DNA of 64,000 bases, taken from the NCBI GenBank assembly GCA_963575745.1, contig CAUYUJ010020615.1, positions 1,286,236 to 1,350,235 of the forward strand. The letters are read 5' to 3'. The first letter of the stretch is position 1. Each line of letters begins with the position of its first letter. Positions 31,030-41,885 of the stretch are shown here, one piece after another. The stretch comes from Prorocentrum cordatum. Lineage: Eukaryota; Sar; Dinophyceae; Prorocentrales; Prorocentraceae. Made by a program: the position numbers and the translations under genes. The notes under the pieces were generated by a model. It was not told the origin of the DNA and ran no database searches. It saw only the letters and a program-made list of their open reading frames with translations.

Positions 31030-31108
31030 TCCGGGATGACACCGGTCTTGGCCAACTCGGGTCAGGGCCCCCCCGATGCACGCACCAAAAACTACTCCTG
31101 ACCACCCC
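31030..31108. repeat. Right member of the repeat pair
   Basis: Direct-repeat partner of 30,028-30,105. The two bracket the RNase H fragment and could be remnants of a surrounding element or a segmental duplication. Confidence 0.55.
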
Positions 31109-31148
31109 CCGCCCTGCTGATTCGGGGCTCGGAACATTTTTGGGCCCT

Positions 31149-31280
31149 TAGCGGGGAGACCAGAAAGGCACCGATACCGCTACTCCCCAGACCCCTCCCG
31201 GGGTGCGTTCTGACGAGAATTTCGAGGCGAATCCAGCGGTGGCGACGAGGGCCTCCGAGGAGGCCCAGAAAGAGGAAAAC
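31149..31280 (-). repeat. Introner-like dispersed repeat, copy 3
   Basis: On the minus strand: CTGGGCCTCCTCGGAGGCCC, CGCCACCGCTGGATTCGCC, then after a 30-base insertion CCCGGGAG, GTAGCGGTATCGGTGCC and TGGTCTCCCCGCTAAG|G. It is the closest relative of the SAM-gene intron. Whether it interrupts a gene here is unknown. Confidence 0.6.
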
Positions 31281-31774
31281 GTGTGGAGGGTAGAGGCATG
31301 GGTATCTTTCCCTCCTCTGACTTGGCGCCCCCCCGGACGGCGCAGTGCCCCGGGCCTTTCGGAGCGCCAGCGCCCACAATACCAGCCACACCACCGCCCC
31401 GCGCCACGACCGCAGCCCCAGGCGGCGCATGCCACCCCAGAGGACCACGTTCGCGGCGAGCGCCGACCACGGCCACGCGACAGGCCCCGGCAGCAGCGAG
31501 CTCCGCGAGCGCGCCTGCCAAGCCCGAGTTGGATCGAACCGCAAAATCGGATCGGATCTGACACAGGCGATGATAGAGACGATCCGCTGGCCCCCTTGCG
31601 GGGCCATCAGGCTGCGAGACTTAGATTTACTGCTCCCTGCACCAGCTCCAGTTCCCAGTGTTACAATATCTGCTCTGTCCGCGCGAGAGGGGGGGAGCCG
31701 ACAAGGACCCTGGTTAGCGTCCCCCGGGAGGGTTCTCAGAATTTCAGGGAAGCTTGGGACACGTAGAAATACAT
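31281..31774. other. No gene recognised
   Basis: GC-rich spacer with frames open on both strands and no motif. Confidence 0.4.
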
Positions 31775-32310
31775 GAGATTCGCGCTTCCGAGGTCACGAT
31801 CCCGCGTAAATTACGCAACATTCGTGCCCCCGAGGCTACGATCCGCTGTAAATTATGCCACCATCGCGCTCTCGAAGCCACCTTCTCTGGGAAATTATCC
31901 AGCATTCGCGCCCCCGAGGCCACAATCCCGCGAACATTCGCCAAATTCGCGCCTCCGAGGCCACGATCTGGTGTAAGTTACCAGAAACATTAGCGCCCCG
32001 ATGCCACGATCCCCGTTAAATTACGTCACATTCGCGCCCAGAAATCTTCTAAGTTAGACCTAATTCTCGCCCCCGAGGCAATGACCCCTAGTAAATTACA
32101 CCACATTCGCGCCCCTGAGGCCACGATCCCTGCTAAATTATACCACAATCGCGCCTCCGAGGCCACGATCTCATGTGAATTATCGCATATTTACGCTTCC
32201 GACGCCACAATCCCTCGCAACTCACACCACATTTGCGCCCCCGAAGCCACGATCCCTAGTAAATCGCGCTGCATTCGCGCCCCCGAGGCCACGATCTCCT
32301 ACAAGAAGTC
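31775..32310. repeat. 41-nt satellite, about 13 units
   Basis: Unit: ATTCGCGCCCCCGAGGCCAC then GATCCC-GTAAATTA-CCAC. The GAGGCCACGATC block recurs at a strict 41-nt step (for example 31,875, 31,916, 31,957, 31,998 and 32,117, 32,158, 32,199, 32,240). The last unit runs directly into CCAAGAGGC-type repeats. Confidence 0.9.
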
Positions 32311-32435
32311 CCAACAGGCGCCCAGGACGCGCCCAAGAGGCCTCCAAGAAACCTAAAAGATACCCCGCGAGGCCCTCAAGAGGCGTCCAAACCGCCTCCA
32401 AGAGGCCCCCGAGAGGCTTCCCACGACACCCCAAT

Positions 32436-32464
32436 ACACACACACATACACACACACACACACA

Positions 32465-32537
<73 letters not shown>
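32436..32537. repeat. (CA)n then (TA)n microsatellite
   Basis: ACACACATACACACACAC at 32,440-32,465, then about 37 TA dinucleotides to 32,537. Confidence 0.95.
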
Positions 32538-32541
<4 letters not shown>

Positions 32542-32598
32542 AAGAGGCCTCAGAACCACAACCCAGGCACGGTGGCGGGATGGGCCGAAAGCCACTAG

Positions 32599-32725
32599 GA
32601 TCCGCCGCCCCCTGCTTGCAGGGGTGCACGGCGTGCTGGATGTTTCAGGTTTTGGTTTTGGTTCTTTTTCCAAAAGAACTCCCCCAATGGGCTCCGGCAC
32701 GTCCCGCCGGGGTCCCGGGAGGAAG
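32599..32725 (+). repeat. Hairpin cassette 1 (right half only)
   Basis: Starts at GGATCCGCCGCCCCCTG, i.e. inside the second stem. Has the CCCCTGC-TT-GCAGGGG hairpin and GTTCTTTT-TCC-AAAAGAAC. The TTCG tetraloop position reads GGGCTCCGGC. The left half is absent at the array edge. Confidence 0.7.
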
Positions 32726-33404
32726 CCGAAAGGACCTCAATCCGGAAAAAAATCCTCCAAAAAACGGCCGTTTCGCTCGGGACATCCTCAAAAAATCGCG
32801 AAGATGGCCCAAGATGGCCTCCAAGTCCGCCCGAGATGGTCCAAGACGGCCTCCAAAACGGCCCAAGAGAGTCCAAGACGGCCCAAGACGGCCCAAGAGG
32901 CCCCCCAGAGGCCTCCCAGACGGCCCAAGAGGCCTCCAAGAGGTCCTCCAGGAGAGTCCGAAGAGGCCAAAATCATTGATTTTTCCTTGGTTTTTGAAGG
33001 ATTCTGGCATTTGCGCCTTTTCGGCTCTCCGACGGCTCGAGACGGCCCAAGAAGCCCCCAAGATCGCCCAAGAGGCCCCCAAGAGAGCCCCATGATGGCC
33101 CAAGTGGCCTCCAAGATGGCCCCTAGAGGGCCCCAAGAGGGCCCAAGAGGCCTCCAACACGCCCAAGATGGCCTCCCAGACGCCCAAGATGGCCTCCAAG
33201 ACGGCCCTGGAGCATTCCAAGCGGGCCCCAAGTCGGCCCATAGAGGCCCCCCAAACGGCTTCCGACGGCTTCAGACGTGCCAGGAACCCACCAAGATGGC
33301 CGAAGTTGGCTCGAAGCTGGCCCGAGACGGCCCAAAAAGCCCCAAAGATCGCCCAAAGCTTGCCCAAGAGGCCTCCAAGACGGCCAAGATGACCTTCAAG
33401 ATGC

Positions 33405-33655
33405 CCACGTGTTCCCCGAAGGCTTTCCAAACCGATTCGGGGAACACGTGGTCCGATAGCTTGGCAGGTCTGGCCTCAACGTTCGGCCACATAGGCGCTT
33501 CCAAAAAGGCAGGGGGCGGCGGTGATTCGCCGTAGGCGTCTTCGATCCGCCGCCCCCTGCTTGCAGGGGTGCACGGCGTGCTGGATGATTCAGGTTTTGG
33601 TTTTGGTTCTTTTTCTAAAAGAACTCCCCAGTGGGCTTCGGCCCGTCCCGCCGGC
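33405..33655 (+). repeat. Hairpin cassette 2 (complete)
   Basis: Stem 1: CCACGTGTTCCCCGAA (33,405-33,420) with its perfect 16-bp complement at 33,436-33,451. A small TGGCC/GGCCA stem follows. Stem 2: CAGGGGGCGGCGG with a perfect 13-bp complement CCGCCGCCCCCTG around a 24-nt loop. Stem 3: CCCCTGC-TT-GCAGGGG, overlapping the right arm of stem 2. Stem 4: GTTCTTTT-TCT-AAAAGAAC. Stem 5: GGGC-TTCG-GCCC, a classic stable tetraloop hairpin if transcribed. A GGTTTTGGTTTTGG run sits between stems 3 and 4. Confidence 0.85.
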
Positions 33656-34339
33656 CACCCGCGCATTTCCCAAAATGCGTCTGTCAATGCCCAAAAACGG
33701 CCGTTTCGCTCGGGACATCCTCAAAAAATCGCGAAGATGGCCCAAGATGGCCTCCAAGTCCGCCCGAGATGGTCCAAGACGGCCTCCAAAACGGCCCAAG
33801 AGAGTCCAAGACGGCCCAAGACGGCCCAAGAGGCCCCCCAGAGGCCTCCCAGACGGCCCAAGAGGCCTCCAAGAGGTCCTCCAGGAGAGTCCGAAGAGGC
33901 CAAAATCATTGATTTTCCCTTGGTTTTTGAAGGATTTTGGCATTTGCGCCTTTTCGGCTCTCCGACGGCTCAAGACGGCCCAAGAAGCCCCCAAGATCGC
34001 CCAAGAGGCCCCCAAGAGAGCCCCATGATGGCCCAAGTGGCCTCCAAGATGGCCCCTAGAGGGCCCCAAGAGGGCCCAAGAGGCCTCCAACACGCCCAAG
34101 ATGGCCTCCCAGACGCCCAAGATGGCCTCCAAGACGGCCCTGGAGCATTCCAAGCGGGCCCCAAGTCGGCCCATAGAGGCCCCCCAAACGGCTTCCGACG
34201 GCTTCAGACGTGCCAGGAACCCACCAAGATTGGCCGAAGCTTGGCTCGAAGCTGGCCCGAGACGGCCCAAAAAGCCCCAAAGATCGCCCAAAGCTTGCCC
34301 AAGAGGCCTCCAAGACGGCCAAGATGACCTTCAAGATGC

Positions 34340-34604
34340 CCACGTGTTCCCCGAAGGCTTTCCAAACCGATTCGGGGAACACGTGGTCCGATAGCTTGGC
34401 AGGTCTGGCCTCAACGTTCGGCCACATAGGCGCTTCCAAAAAGGCAGGGGGCGGCGGTGATTCGCCGTAGGCGTCTTCGATCCGCCGCCCCCTGTGGTCT
34501 TGCCACAGGGGTGCACGGCGTGCTGGATGTTTCAGGTTTTGGTTTTGGTTCTTTTTCTAAAAGAACTCCCCAGTGGGCTTCGGCCCGTCCCGCCGGCCAC
34601 CCGC
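34340..34604 (+). repeat. Hairpin cassette 3 (complete)
   Basis: Stem 1 perfect over 16 bp as in cassette 2. Stem 3 is longer: CCCCTGTGG-TCTTG-CCACAGGGG, with matching changes on both sides. Confidence 0.85.
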
Positions 34605-35509
34605 AAGTTTCCGAAAATCCATCTGTCAATGCCTTTGTTGCCCCAACTTGGCCCAAGATGGCCTCCAAGACGGCCAAGATGGCCCAAGATGGCCTCCAAG
34701 ATGCTTCCAAGACGGCCAAGATGGCCTCCAAGACGGGTAAGATGGCTCCAAGATGCACCCAAGACGGCCCAAGATGGCCTCAAGATGGTCTAAGACGGCC
34801 CAAAAGGCCCGCAAAAGGCCTCCAAGACGGCCCAAGAGCCCTCCAAGACGCCCTCCAGGAAGGCCCGAATAGGTTAAAATCATTGATTTTCCTTAGGTTT
34901 TTCAAGGATTTTGGCATGTTCTTCTTTTCAGCTCTCCGACGGCCCAAGACGGCCCAAGAGGTCCCCAACATCGCCCCAACAGCACCCAAGAGGCCTCCAA
35001 GATGGCCCCATGACGGCCCAAGAGGCCCCCAAGAAGGCCCCAAGAGGGCCTCAAGACGGCCCAAGAGGCCTCCAAGACGCCCAAGATGGCCTCCAAGACG
35101 GCCAAGATGGCCCAAGATGGCCTCCAAGATGCCTCCAAGACGGCCAAGATGGCCTCCAAGACGGGTAAGATGGCTCCAAGATGCACCCAAGACGGTCCAA
35201 GATGGCCTCAAGATGGTCTAAGACGGCCCAAAAGGCCGGCAAAAGGCCTCCAAGACGGCCCAAGAGCCCTCCAAGACGCCCTCCAGGAAGGCCCGAATAG
35301 GTTAAAATCATTGATTTTCCTAAGGTTTTTGAAGGATTTTGACATGTTCTTCTTTTCAGCTCCAAAGCAAGGCATCCATAGAGGCCCCCAAGATGCTTCC
35401 AAGACCGCACATGTGGCCCAATATAAACCCAGAGTAGCCAAAAAGGCACTCAAGAGACCTCCTCCTCCATTCCCCCCCTTCCTATCTCTCCTCTCCTCCC
35501 CGTCCTCCC

Positions 35510-35790
35510 CCACGTGTTCCCCGAAGGCTGTAAAGACCGATTCGGGGAACATATGGCCCAATAACTTGGCAGACCTCTGGCCACAGCAGTCGGCCGCATC
35601 GGCGCTTCCGAAAGGGCAGGGGGCGGCGGTGATTCGCCGTAGGCGTCTTCGATCCGCCGCCCCTTTTGCTTCAGCAACGGGGTGCCCGGCGTGCCAAATC
35701 CTATCGGTTTTGGTTTTGGTTCTTTCTGTTCTTTTTCCAAAAGAACTCTCCCAGTGGGTTTCGGCCCGTCCCGCCGGTGTCCCGGGATTT
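35510..35790 (+). repeat. Hairpin cassette 4 (complete, diverged)
   Basis: Stem 1 arms GTGTTCCCCGAA/TTCGGGGAACA are kept although the loop differs (GGCTGTAAAGACCGA). Stem 3 upper part is TTGCT-TC-AGCAA, a different but still paired sequence. Stem 5 is GGGT-TTCG-GCCC with a G-T pair. Confidence 0.8.
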
Positions 35791-36594
35791 TTTCCAAGGA
35801 CCTCACTTCCCCAATTTTCTGCCCCAGACGGCTCCAAGATGGCCTCCAAGATGGCCAAGATGGCCCAAGATGGCCTCCAAGATGGTCCAAGATCGCCTCC
35901 AAGTCCGCCCAAGATGGTCCAAGACGGCCTCCAAGACGGCCCAAGAGAGTCCAAGGGGGACCCAGACGGCCCAAGAGGCCCCCCAGAGGCCTCCCAGACG
36001 GCGCAAGAAGCCTCCAAGAGCTCCTCCAGGAGGGCCCGAAGAGGCCAAAATCATTGATTGTCCTTGGGTCTTTAAAGGATTTTGGAATTTGCTTCTTCTC
36101 GACATTCCGACGGGCTGAGGACGGCCCAAGAGGCCCCCAAGATCGCCCAAGAGGCCCCCAAGAGGGCCCCATGACGGCCCAAGTGGCCTCCAAGATGGCC
36201 CCAAGAGGGCCCCAAGACGGCCCAAGAGGCCTCCAACACGCCCAAGATGGCCTCCAAGACGCCCAAGATGGCCTCCAAGACGGCCCCGAAGCGCCCCAAG
36301 AGGGTCCCCCGTTGGCCCAGAAAGGCCCCCCAGACGGCGTCAGGCGTGCCAAGAACCCACCAAGATGGCCGAAGTTGGCTCGAAGCTGGCCCAAGCCGGC
36401 CCAAGAGGCCCCCAAGAGGGCCTCCAGGAAGGCCAGAAGAGGCCAAACACATTGATTGTCCTTAGGTTTTTGACGGATTTTGACATTTCCTTCTTTTCGG
36501 CCTTCCGACGGCCCGAGACTGCCCAAGAGCCCCCAGAGATCGCCGAAAGATCGCCCAAGAGGCCTTCAAGGCGGCCAAGATGACCTTCAAGACG

Positions 36595-36683
36595 CCCACG
36601 TGTTCCCCGAAAGCTTGCCAAACCGATTCGGGGAACACATGGTCCGATGGCTTGGCAGGTCTGGCCTCAACGTTCGGCCACAC
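36595..36683 (+). repeat. Hairpin cassette 5 (truncated)
   Basis: Contains stem 1 and the GGCC hairpin (to GTTCGGCCACA), then returns directly to satellite. Stems 2-5 are missing. Confidence 0.8.
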
Positions 36684-37421
36684 AAGACGGCCAGGATGAC
36701 CTCCAAGACGGCCCCAGATGGCCTCCAAGTCCGCCCAAGATGGTCCAAGACTGCCTCCAAGACGGCCTCAGAGAGTTCAAGACTGCCCAAGACGGCCCAA
36801 GAGGCCCCCCAGAGGCCTCCCAGACGGCCCAAGAGCCCTCGAAGAGCTCCTCCAGGAGGGCCCGAAGATGCCAAAATCATTGATTGTCCTAAGGTGTTTG
36901 AAGGATTTTGGAATTTGCTTCTTCTCGGCATTCTGACGGGTCAAGACGGCCCAAGAGGCCCCCAAGATCGTCCAAGAGGCCCCCAAGAGGGCCCCATGAC
37001 GGCCCAAGTGGCCTCCAAGATGGCTCCAAGAGGGCCCCAAGACGGCCCAAGAGGCCTCTAACACGCCCACCATGGCCTCCAAGACGCCCAAGATGGCCTC
37101 CAAGACGGCCCCGAAGCGCCCCAAGAGGGTCCCCCGTTGGCCCAGAAAGGCGCCCGAGACGGCTCCCGACGGCGTCAGACGTGCCAGGAACCCACCAAGA
37201 TGGCCGAAGTTGGCTCGAAGCTGGCCCAAGGCGGCCCAAGAGGCCCCCAAGAGGGCCTCCAGGAAGCCCAGAAGAGGCCAAAAACATTGATTGTCCTTCG
37301 GTTCTTGACTGATTTTGACGGTTTCTTCTTTTCGGCTTTCTGACGGCCCGAGACAGCCCAAGAGCCCCCAAAGATCGCCCACTTGGGGCCTCCAAGACGG
37401 CCACGATGACCTTCAAGATAC

Positions 37422-37464
37422 CCACGTGTTCCCCGAAGGCTTTCCAAACCGATTCGGGGAACAC
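37422..37464 (+). repeat. Hairpin cassette 6 (stem 1 only)
   Basis: Only GTGTTCCCCGAA, the 15-nt loop and TTCGGGGAACAC remain, flanked at once by satellite units. Confidence 0.85.
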
Positions 37465-38204
37465 CCCAAGATGGCCTCCAAGATGGCCAAGATGGCCTCC
37501 AAGATGGCCTCCAAGTCCGTCCAAGATGGTCCAAGACGGCCTCCAAGACGGCCCAAGAGAGTCCAAGACGGCCCAAGAGGCCCCCCAGAGGCCTCCCAGA
37601 CGACCCAAGAGGCTTCCAAGAGGTCCTCAAGGAGGGCCCGAAGAGGCCAAAATCATTGATTGTCCTTGGGTTTGCAAGATTTGGGAATTTGCTTCTTCAC
37701 GTCATTCCGACGGCTCAAGACGGCCCAAGAGGCCCCAAAGATCGCCCGAGAGGCCCCCAAGTGGGCCCCATGACGGCCCAAGTGGCCTCCAAGATGGCCC
37801 CAAGAGGGCCCCAAGATGGCCCAAGAGTCCTCCAACACGCCCAAGATGGCCTCCAAGACTCCCAAGATGGCCTCCAAGATGGCCCCGAAGCGCCCCAAGA
37901 GGGTCCCCCGTTGGCCCAGAAAGGCACCCGAGACGGCTCCCGACGGCGTCAGACGTGCCAGGAACCCACCAAGATGGCCGAAGTTGGCTCGAAGCTGGCC
38001 CAAGACGGCCCAAGAGGCCCCCAAGAGGGCCTCCAGGAAGGCCAGAAGAGGCCAAAAACATTGATTGTCATTCGGTTCTTGACGGATTCTGACACTTTCT
38101 TCTTTTCGGCTTTCCGACGGCCCGAGACGGCCCAATACCCCCCAAAGATCGCACACAGATCGCCCAAGAGGCCTCCAAGACGGCCAAGATGACCGTCAAG
38201 ATGC

Positions 38205-38465
38205 CCACGTGTTCCCCGAAGGCTTTCCAAACCGATTCGGGGAACACATGGTCCGATGGCTTGGCAGGTCTGGCCTCAACGTTCGGCCACATAGGCGCTT
38301 CCACAAAGGCAGGGGGCGGCGGTGATTCGCCGTAGGCGTCTTCGATCCGCCGCCCCCTGTCGATTCATCGCAGGGGTGCCTGGCGTGCTGAACCCTCTAG
38401 GTTTTGGTTTTGGTTCTTTGTCCAAAAAAACTCCCCCTGGGGCTTCGGCCCGTCCCGCCGGCCAC
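38205..38465 (+). repeat. Hairpin cassette 7 (complete)
   Basis: Stem 3 upper part is CGAT-TC-ATCG. Stem 4 is weakened (GTTCTTTGTCCAAAAAAAC). Stem 1 has one mismatch (CGTG/CATG). Confidence 0.85.
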
Positions 38466-39266
38466 ACGGAAAGCGCCGAATTCCCAAAATTCCTGCCCAA
38501 GACTGCTCCAAAAACGGCTGTTTTTCTCGGGACATCCTCAACAAATCGCGAAGATGGCCCAAGATGGCCTCCAAGTCCGCCCAAGATGGTCCAAGACGGC
38601 CTCCAAGACGGCCCAAGAGAGTCCAAGACGGCCCAAGAGGCCCCCCAGAGGCCTCCCAGACGACCCAAGAGCCCTCCAAGAGGTCCTCCAGGAGGGCCCG
38701 AAGAGGCCAAAATCATTGATTGTCCTTAGTTGTTTGAAGGATTTTGGCATTTGCGCCTTTTCGGCTGTCCGACGGCTCAAGACGGCCCAAGAAGCCCCGA
38801 AGATCGCCCAAGAGGCCCCCAGGAGGGCCCCATGACGGCCCAAGTGGCCTCCAAGATGGCTTCAAGAGGGCCCCAAGACGGCCCAAGAGACCTCCAACAC
38901 GCCCAAGATGGCCTCCAAGACGCCCAAGATGGCCTCCAAGACGGCCCTGGAGCATTCCAAGAGGGCCCCAAGTCGGCCCATTGAGGCACCCCAAACGGCT
39001 TCCGACGGCGTCGGACGTGCCAGGAACCAACCAAGATGGCCGAAGTTGGCTCGAAGCTGGCCCAAGACGGCCCAAGAGGCTCCCAAGAGGGCCTCCAGGA
39101 AGGCCAGAAGAGGCCAAAAACATTGATTGTCCTTCGGTTCTTGACGGATTCTGACATGTTCTTCTTTTCGGCCTTCCGACGGCCCGAGACGGCCCAAGAG
39201 CCCCCAAAGATCGCCGAAAGATTGCCCAAAAGGCCTCCAAGACGGCCAAGATGACCTTCAAGATGC

Positions 39267-39525
39267 CCACGTGTTCCCCGAAGGCTTTCCAAACCAAATC
39301 GGGGAACACATGGTCCGATAGCTTGGCAGGTGTGGCCTCAACGTTCGGCCACATAGGCGCTTCCACAAAGGCAGGGGGCGGCGGTGATTCGCCGTAGGCG
39401 TCTTCGATCCGCCGCCCCCTGTTGATTCATCACAGGGGTGCCTGGCGTGCTGAACCCTCTAGGTTTTGGTTCTTTTTCCCAAAGAACTCCCCCTGGGGCT
39501 TCGGCCCGTCCTACCGGCCACCCGG
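39267..39525 (+). repeat. Hairpin cassette 8 (complete)
   Basis: Stem 3 upper part is TGAT-TC-ATCA, differing from cassette 7 by a C-G to T-A exchange on both sides. Stem 1 loop ends CCAAA instead of CCGAT. Confidence 0.85.
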
Positions 39526-39800
39526 AAGACTCCCAATTCCCCAATTTGTCGCTCAAGATGGCCCAGAATTGCCTCCAAGATAGCCACGTTGGCCCAATAT
39601 GGCCTCCAAGATGGTCCAAGATGGCTTTCCAAGACGCCCAAGAGACTCCAAGACGGCCCAAGATGGCCCAAGAGGCCCCCCAAACCAAACCCGGGCAAAC
39701 GGCGATGTTGCTTAACGGCGAGGTTGAGAACCTGATGTTTAATACCCCCCGCTCGCAGTGTAAACTCGATGAATTCGGTGCCATGGCGCACTTACTCACG

Positions 39801-40335
39801 CAGGACGAAAGATTTTCCTCTCGAGGTGCAAATGGCCATGAGGAGTTCGCAAGACAACGTCGGCGCCGGAACGGACGGCGACCAGACGAGCTGTTTGCAG
39901 CAACCGGGATGAGAGGGATGTATGTATTCATTTCGAATGGGACCCGCGCGCGTGGGGAGCTGGTGGGTGTGCGCGAGACGACGCAACGCCCATCGTGGAG
40001 AGTTAATTACCGAACCCCCCATCCCCCGTAGAATCTTAACACGGGCGGTTTGCGGGGTCCGCGGATCCGATTTCTTCCGGCTCCCTGTTAAAATTGAATT
40101 ATAAAAATTTAAAACAGGGTAGAAATCGGACCCGCCGTGAAAAATAAGACCGAACACGGATCCAGCAAATCCGAAATCGGATCCGCGCGGACAGAAATCG
40201 GATCCACCGAAACACACCAAAACCAAAATTGGATCCGCGCGGCCTTCATTGGATCCGACGGTGGGTATCTCACACGCGTCTGCTTCGGGCTTCAAACCTT
40301 CGTTCTGGACCCAGGAGGAAAAAACTTTCGTCCTG
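39801..40335. mobile_element. 535-bp TIR element, copy 1
   Basis: Starts CAGGACGAAAGATTTTCC and ends with CTTTCGTCCTG, a near-perfect inverted repeat of about 20 bp. Near the middle an inverted repeat (GGATCCGATTTC...CCCTGTT / AACAGGG...GAAATCGGA) forms a second hairpin. GGATCCGCGCGG and related GGATCC units recur in the right half. Non-coding. Confidence 0.8.
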
Positions 40336-41071
40336 GGGATGAGCGTTGGCCTTCGGACACGTTGGTTGCCACGTTGTCCACGCACCGCACATCACCACAA
40401 ATTCCCCGCAACGTTCCTGCTCGAGACGTCCTCGCAACACTCGGAAGAAGACTCCCACCCGTTGGTTCGAGTTCTCGTTCGGGACGTCCTCGCGAAAGCT
40501 TGCGTTTCGGATTCGGAGTCGTGATGGGCCACGCCGGAGCCCGCCAACCAGGGGAAGGCCTCCTTCTTTTCTGGCGTTGCGCTGGCCTCCAAATCAACAC
40601 GGCGAGATCGAAAACGGTCGCTGGCAACGTCGTCCGAGGCATCCGCAAGACGTGCAGGGAGATCCACGCCCTCGGAGGTGGGGCTGCGAGGCGGGGTTGA
40701 GCGCGGGAGCGCGCCCGCGCGCGGCCTCGGCGACCGGCGGCGGCCGCCGTCCGCGTGCGCGTGGATCGGCGAGGCGAACATGAATGATGTTAGTGTGCAC
40801 GCGCACGAAACGGCAAATGTTGATGATGTTCAGTTGCACGTGCACGACTCGGTGAGGCGCCTCATCCGAGAGCCAAATTTGAAAATCGGTCGTCGCCGTC
40901 GCCTCCGGCGCCGGCAACGCCCTCCTCGTGCTCGTTCGGCGGCGACCGCGCGAACGTCATTGGAGTTGCGACGACGGAGCCCGCGCCGAGCGCGGGGCGC
41001 CGCCTCGTCGCGGGAGAGAGCGCAGAGGCCGCCCGTTGGGAAAGGAGACGCAGGGCCGAACCGCACTTACG
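40336..41071. other. Segment between the paired 535-bp elements
   Basis: 736 bp of mixed sequence, open in several frames. I see no transposase, polymerase or integrase motif. Confidence 0.45.
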
Positions 41072-41607
41072 CAGGACGAAAGATTTTCCTCTTGAGGTGC
41101 AAATGGCCATTAGGAGTTCGCAAGACAACGTCGGCGCCGGAACGGACGGCGACCAGACGAGCTGTTTGCAGCAACCGGGGTGAGAGGGATGTATGTATTC
41201 ATTTCGAATGGGACCCGCGCGCGCGGGGAGCTGGTGGGTATGAGCGAAGACGACGCAACACCCATCGTGGAGAGTTAATTACCGAACCCCCCATCCCCCG
41301 TAGAATCTTAACACGGGCGGTTTGCGGGGTCCGCGGATCCGATTTCTTCCGGCTCCCTGTTTTAATTGAATTATATAAATTTAAAACAGGGTGGAAATCG
41401 GATCCGCCGTGAAAAATAAGACCGAACATGGATCCAGCAAATCCGAAATCGGATCCGCGCGGACAGAAATCGGATCCACCGAAACACACCAAAACCAAAA
41501 TTGGATCCGCGCGGCCTTCATTGGATCCGACGGTGGGTATCTCACACGCGTCTGCTTCGGGCTTCAAACCTTCGTTCTGGGCCCAAGAGGAAAAAACTTT
41601 CGTCCTG
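41072..41607. mobile_element. 535-bp TIR element, copy 2
   Basis: Direct-orientation copy of 39,801-40,335 with few differences. Its central palindrome is better preserved (CCCTGTTTTAA...TTAAAACAGGG). Its flanks share CGCACTTAC on the left and GGGATG on the right with copy 1, so the duplicated block may extend slightly past the TIRs. Confidence 0.8.
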
Positions 41608-41764
41608 GGGATGTACTTTCCATCTTGACGAAAACAAGCTTCAACATCATTGTTCAAGTGTTCCCGAACGCTTACAGGCGTCAAAGCCGTGCGCGCGCCG
41701 CACGTGCAACTATCGCGCGCGCTCGTTTGAACTCGGACGTCGTTGCGACGCAGAGCCCACGCAA

Positions 41765-41885
41765 AACGAAATGTAGTAAATCACGAAACACCGTTTCCTA
41801 CATTTCAAATTTGCGAATGTTTCGAGCGAGAACGACACCGCGAAATGTAGGAATGCACGAACCACGCTTTCCTACAAAAGGCTCG
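41765..41885. repeat. Two tandem hairpins
   Basis: GAAATGTAGTAA ... TTTCCTACATTTC (41,769-41,810) and TGTAGGAA ... TTTCCTACA (41,846-41,878) are hairpins of the same design with CACGAA-CAC loops, about 75 nt apart. Confidence 0.7.

Noticed and set aside
33590-33610. Telomere-like GGTTTTGGTTTTGG inside cassettes
   Set aside because: Only two to three units, and dinoflagellate telomeres are of the TTTAGGG type.
33405-33655. Pol III (SINE) promoter in the cassette: TAGCTTGGCAGG as A box, TTCGATCC as B box
   Set aside because: Both boxes deviate from consensus and lie about 80 nt apart; not strong enough to call without transcript data.
39801-41607. LTR retrotransposon with 535-bp LTRs
   Set aside because: The repeats end in inverted CAGGACGAAAG/CTTTCGTCCTG rather than TG...CA, and the 736 bp between them has no gag, polymerase or primer-binding site.
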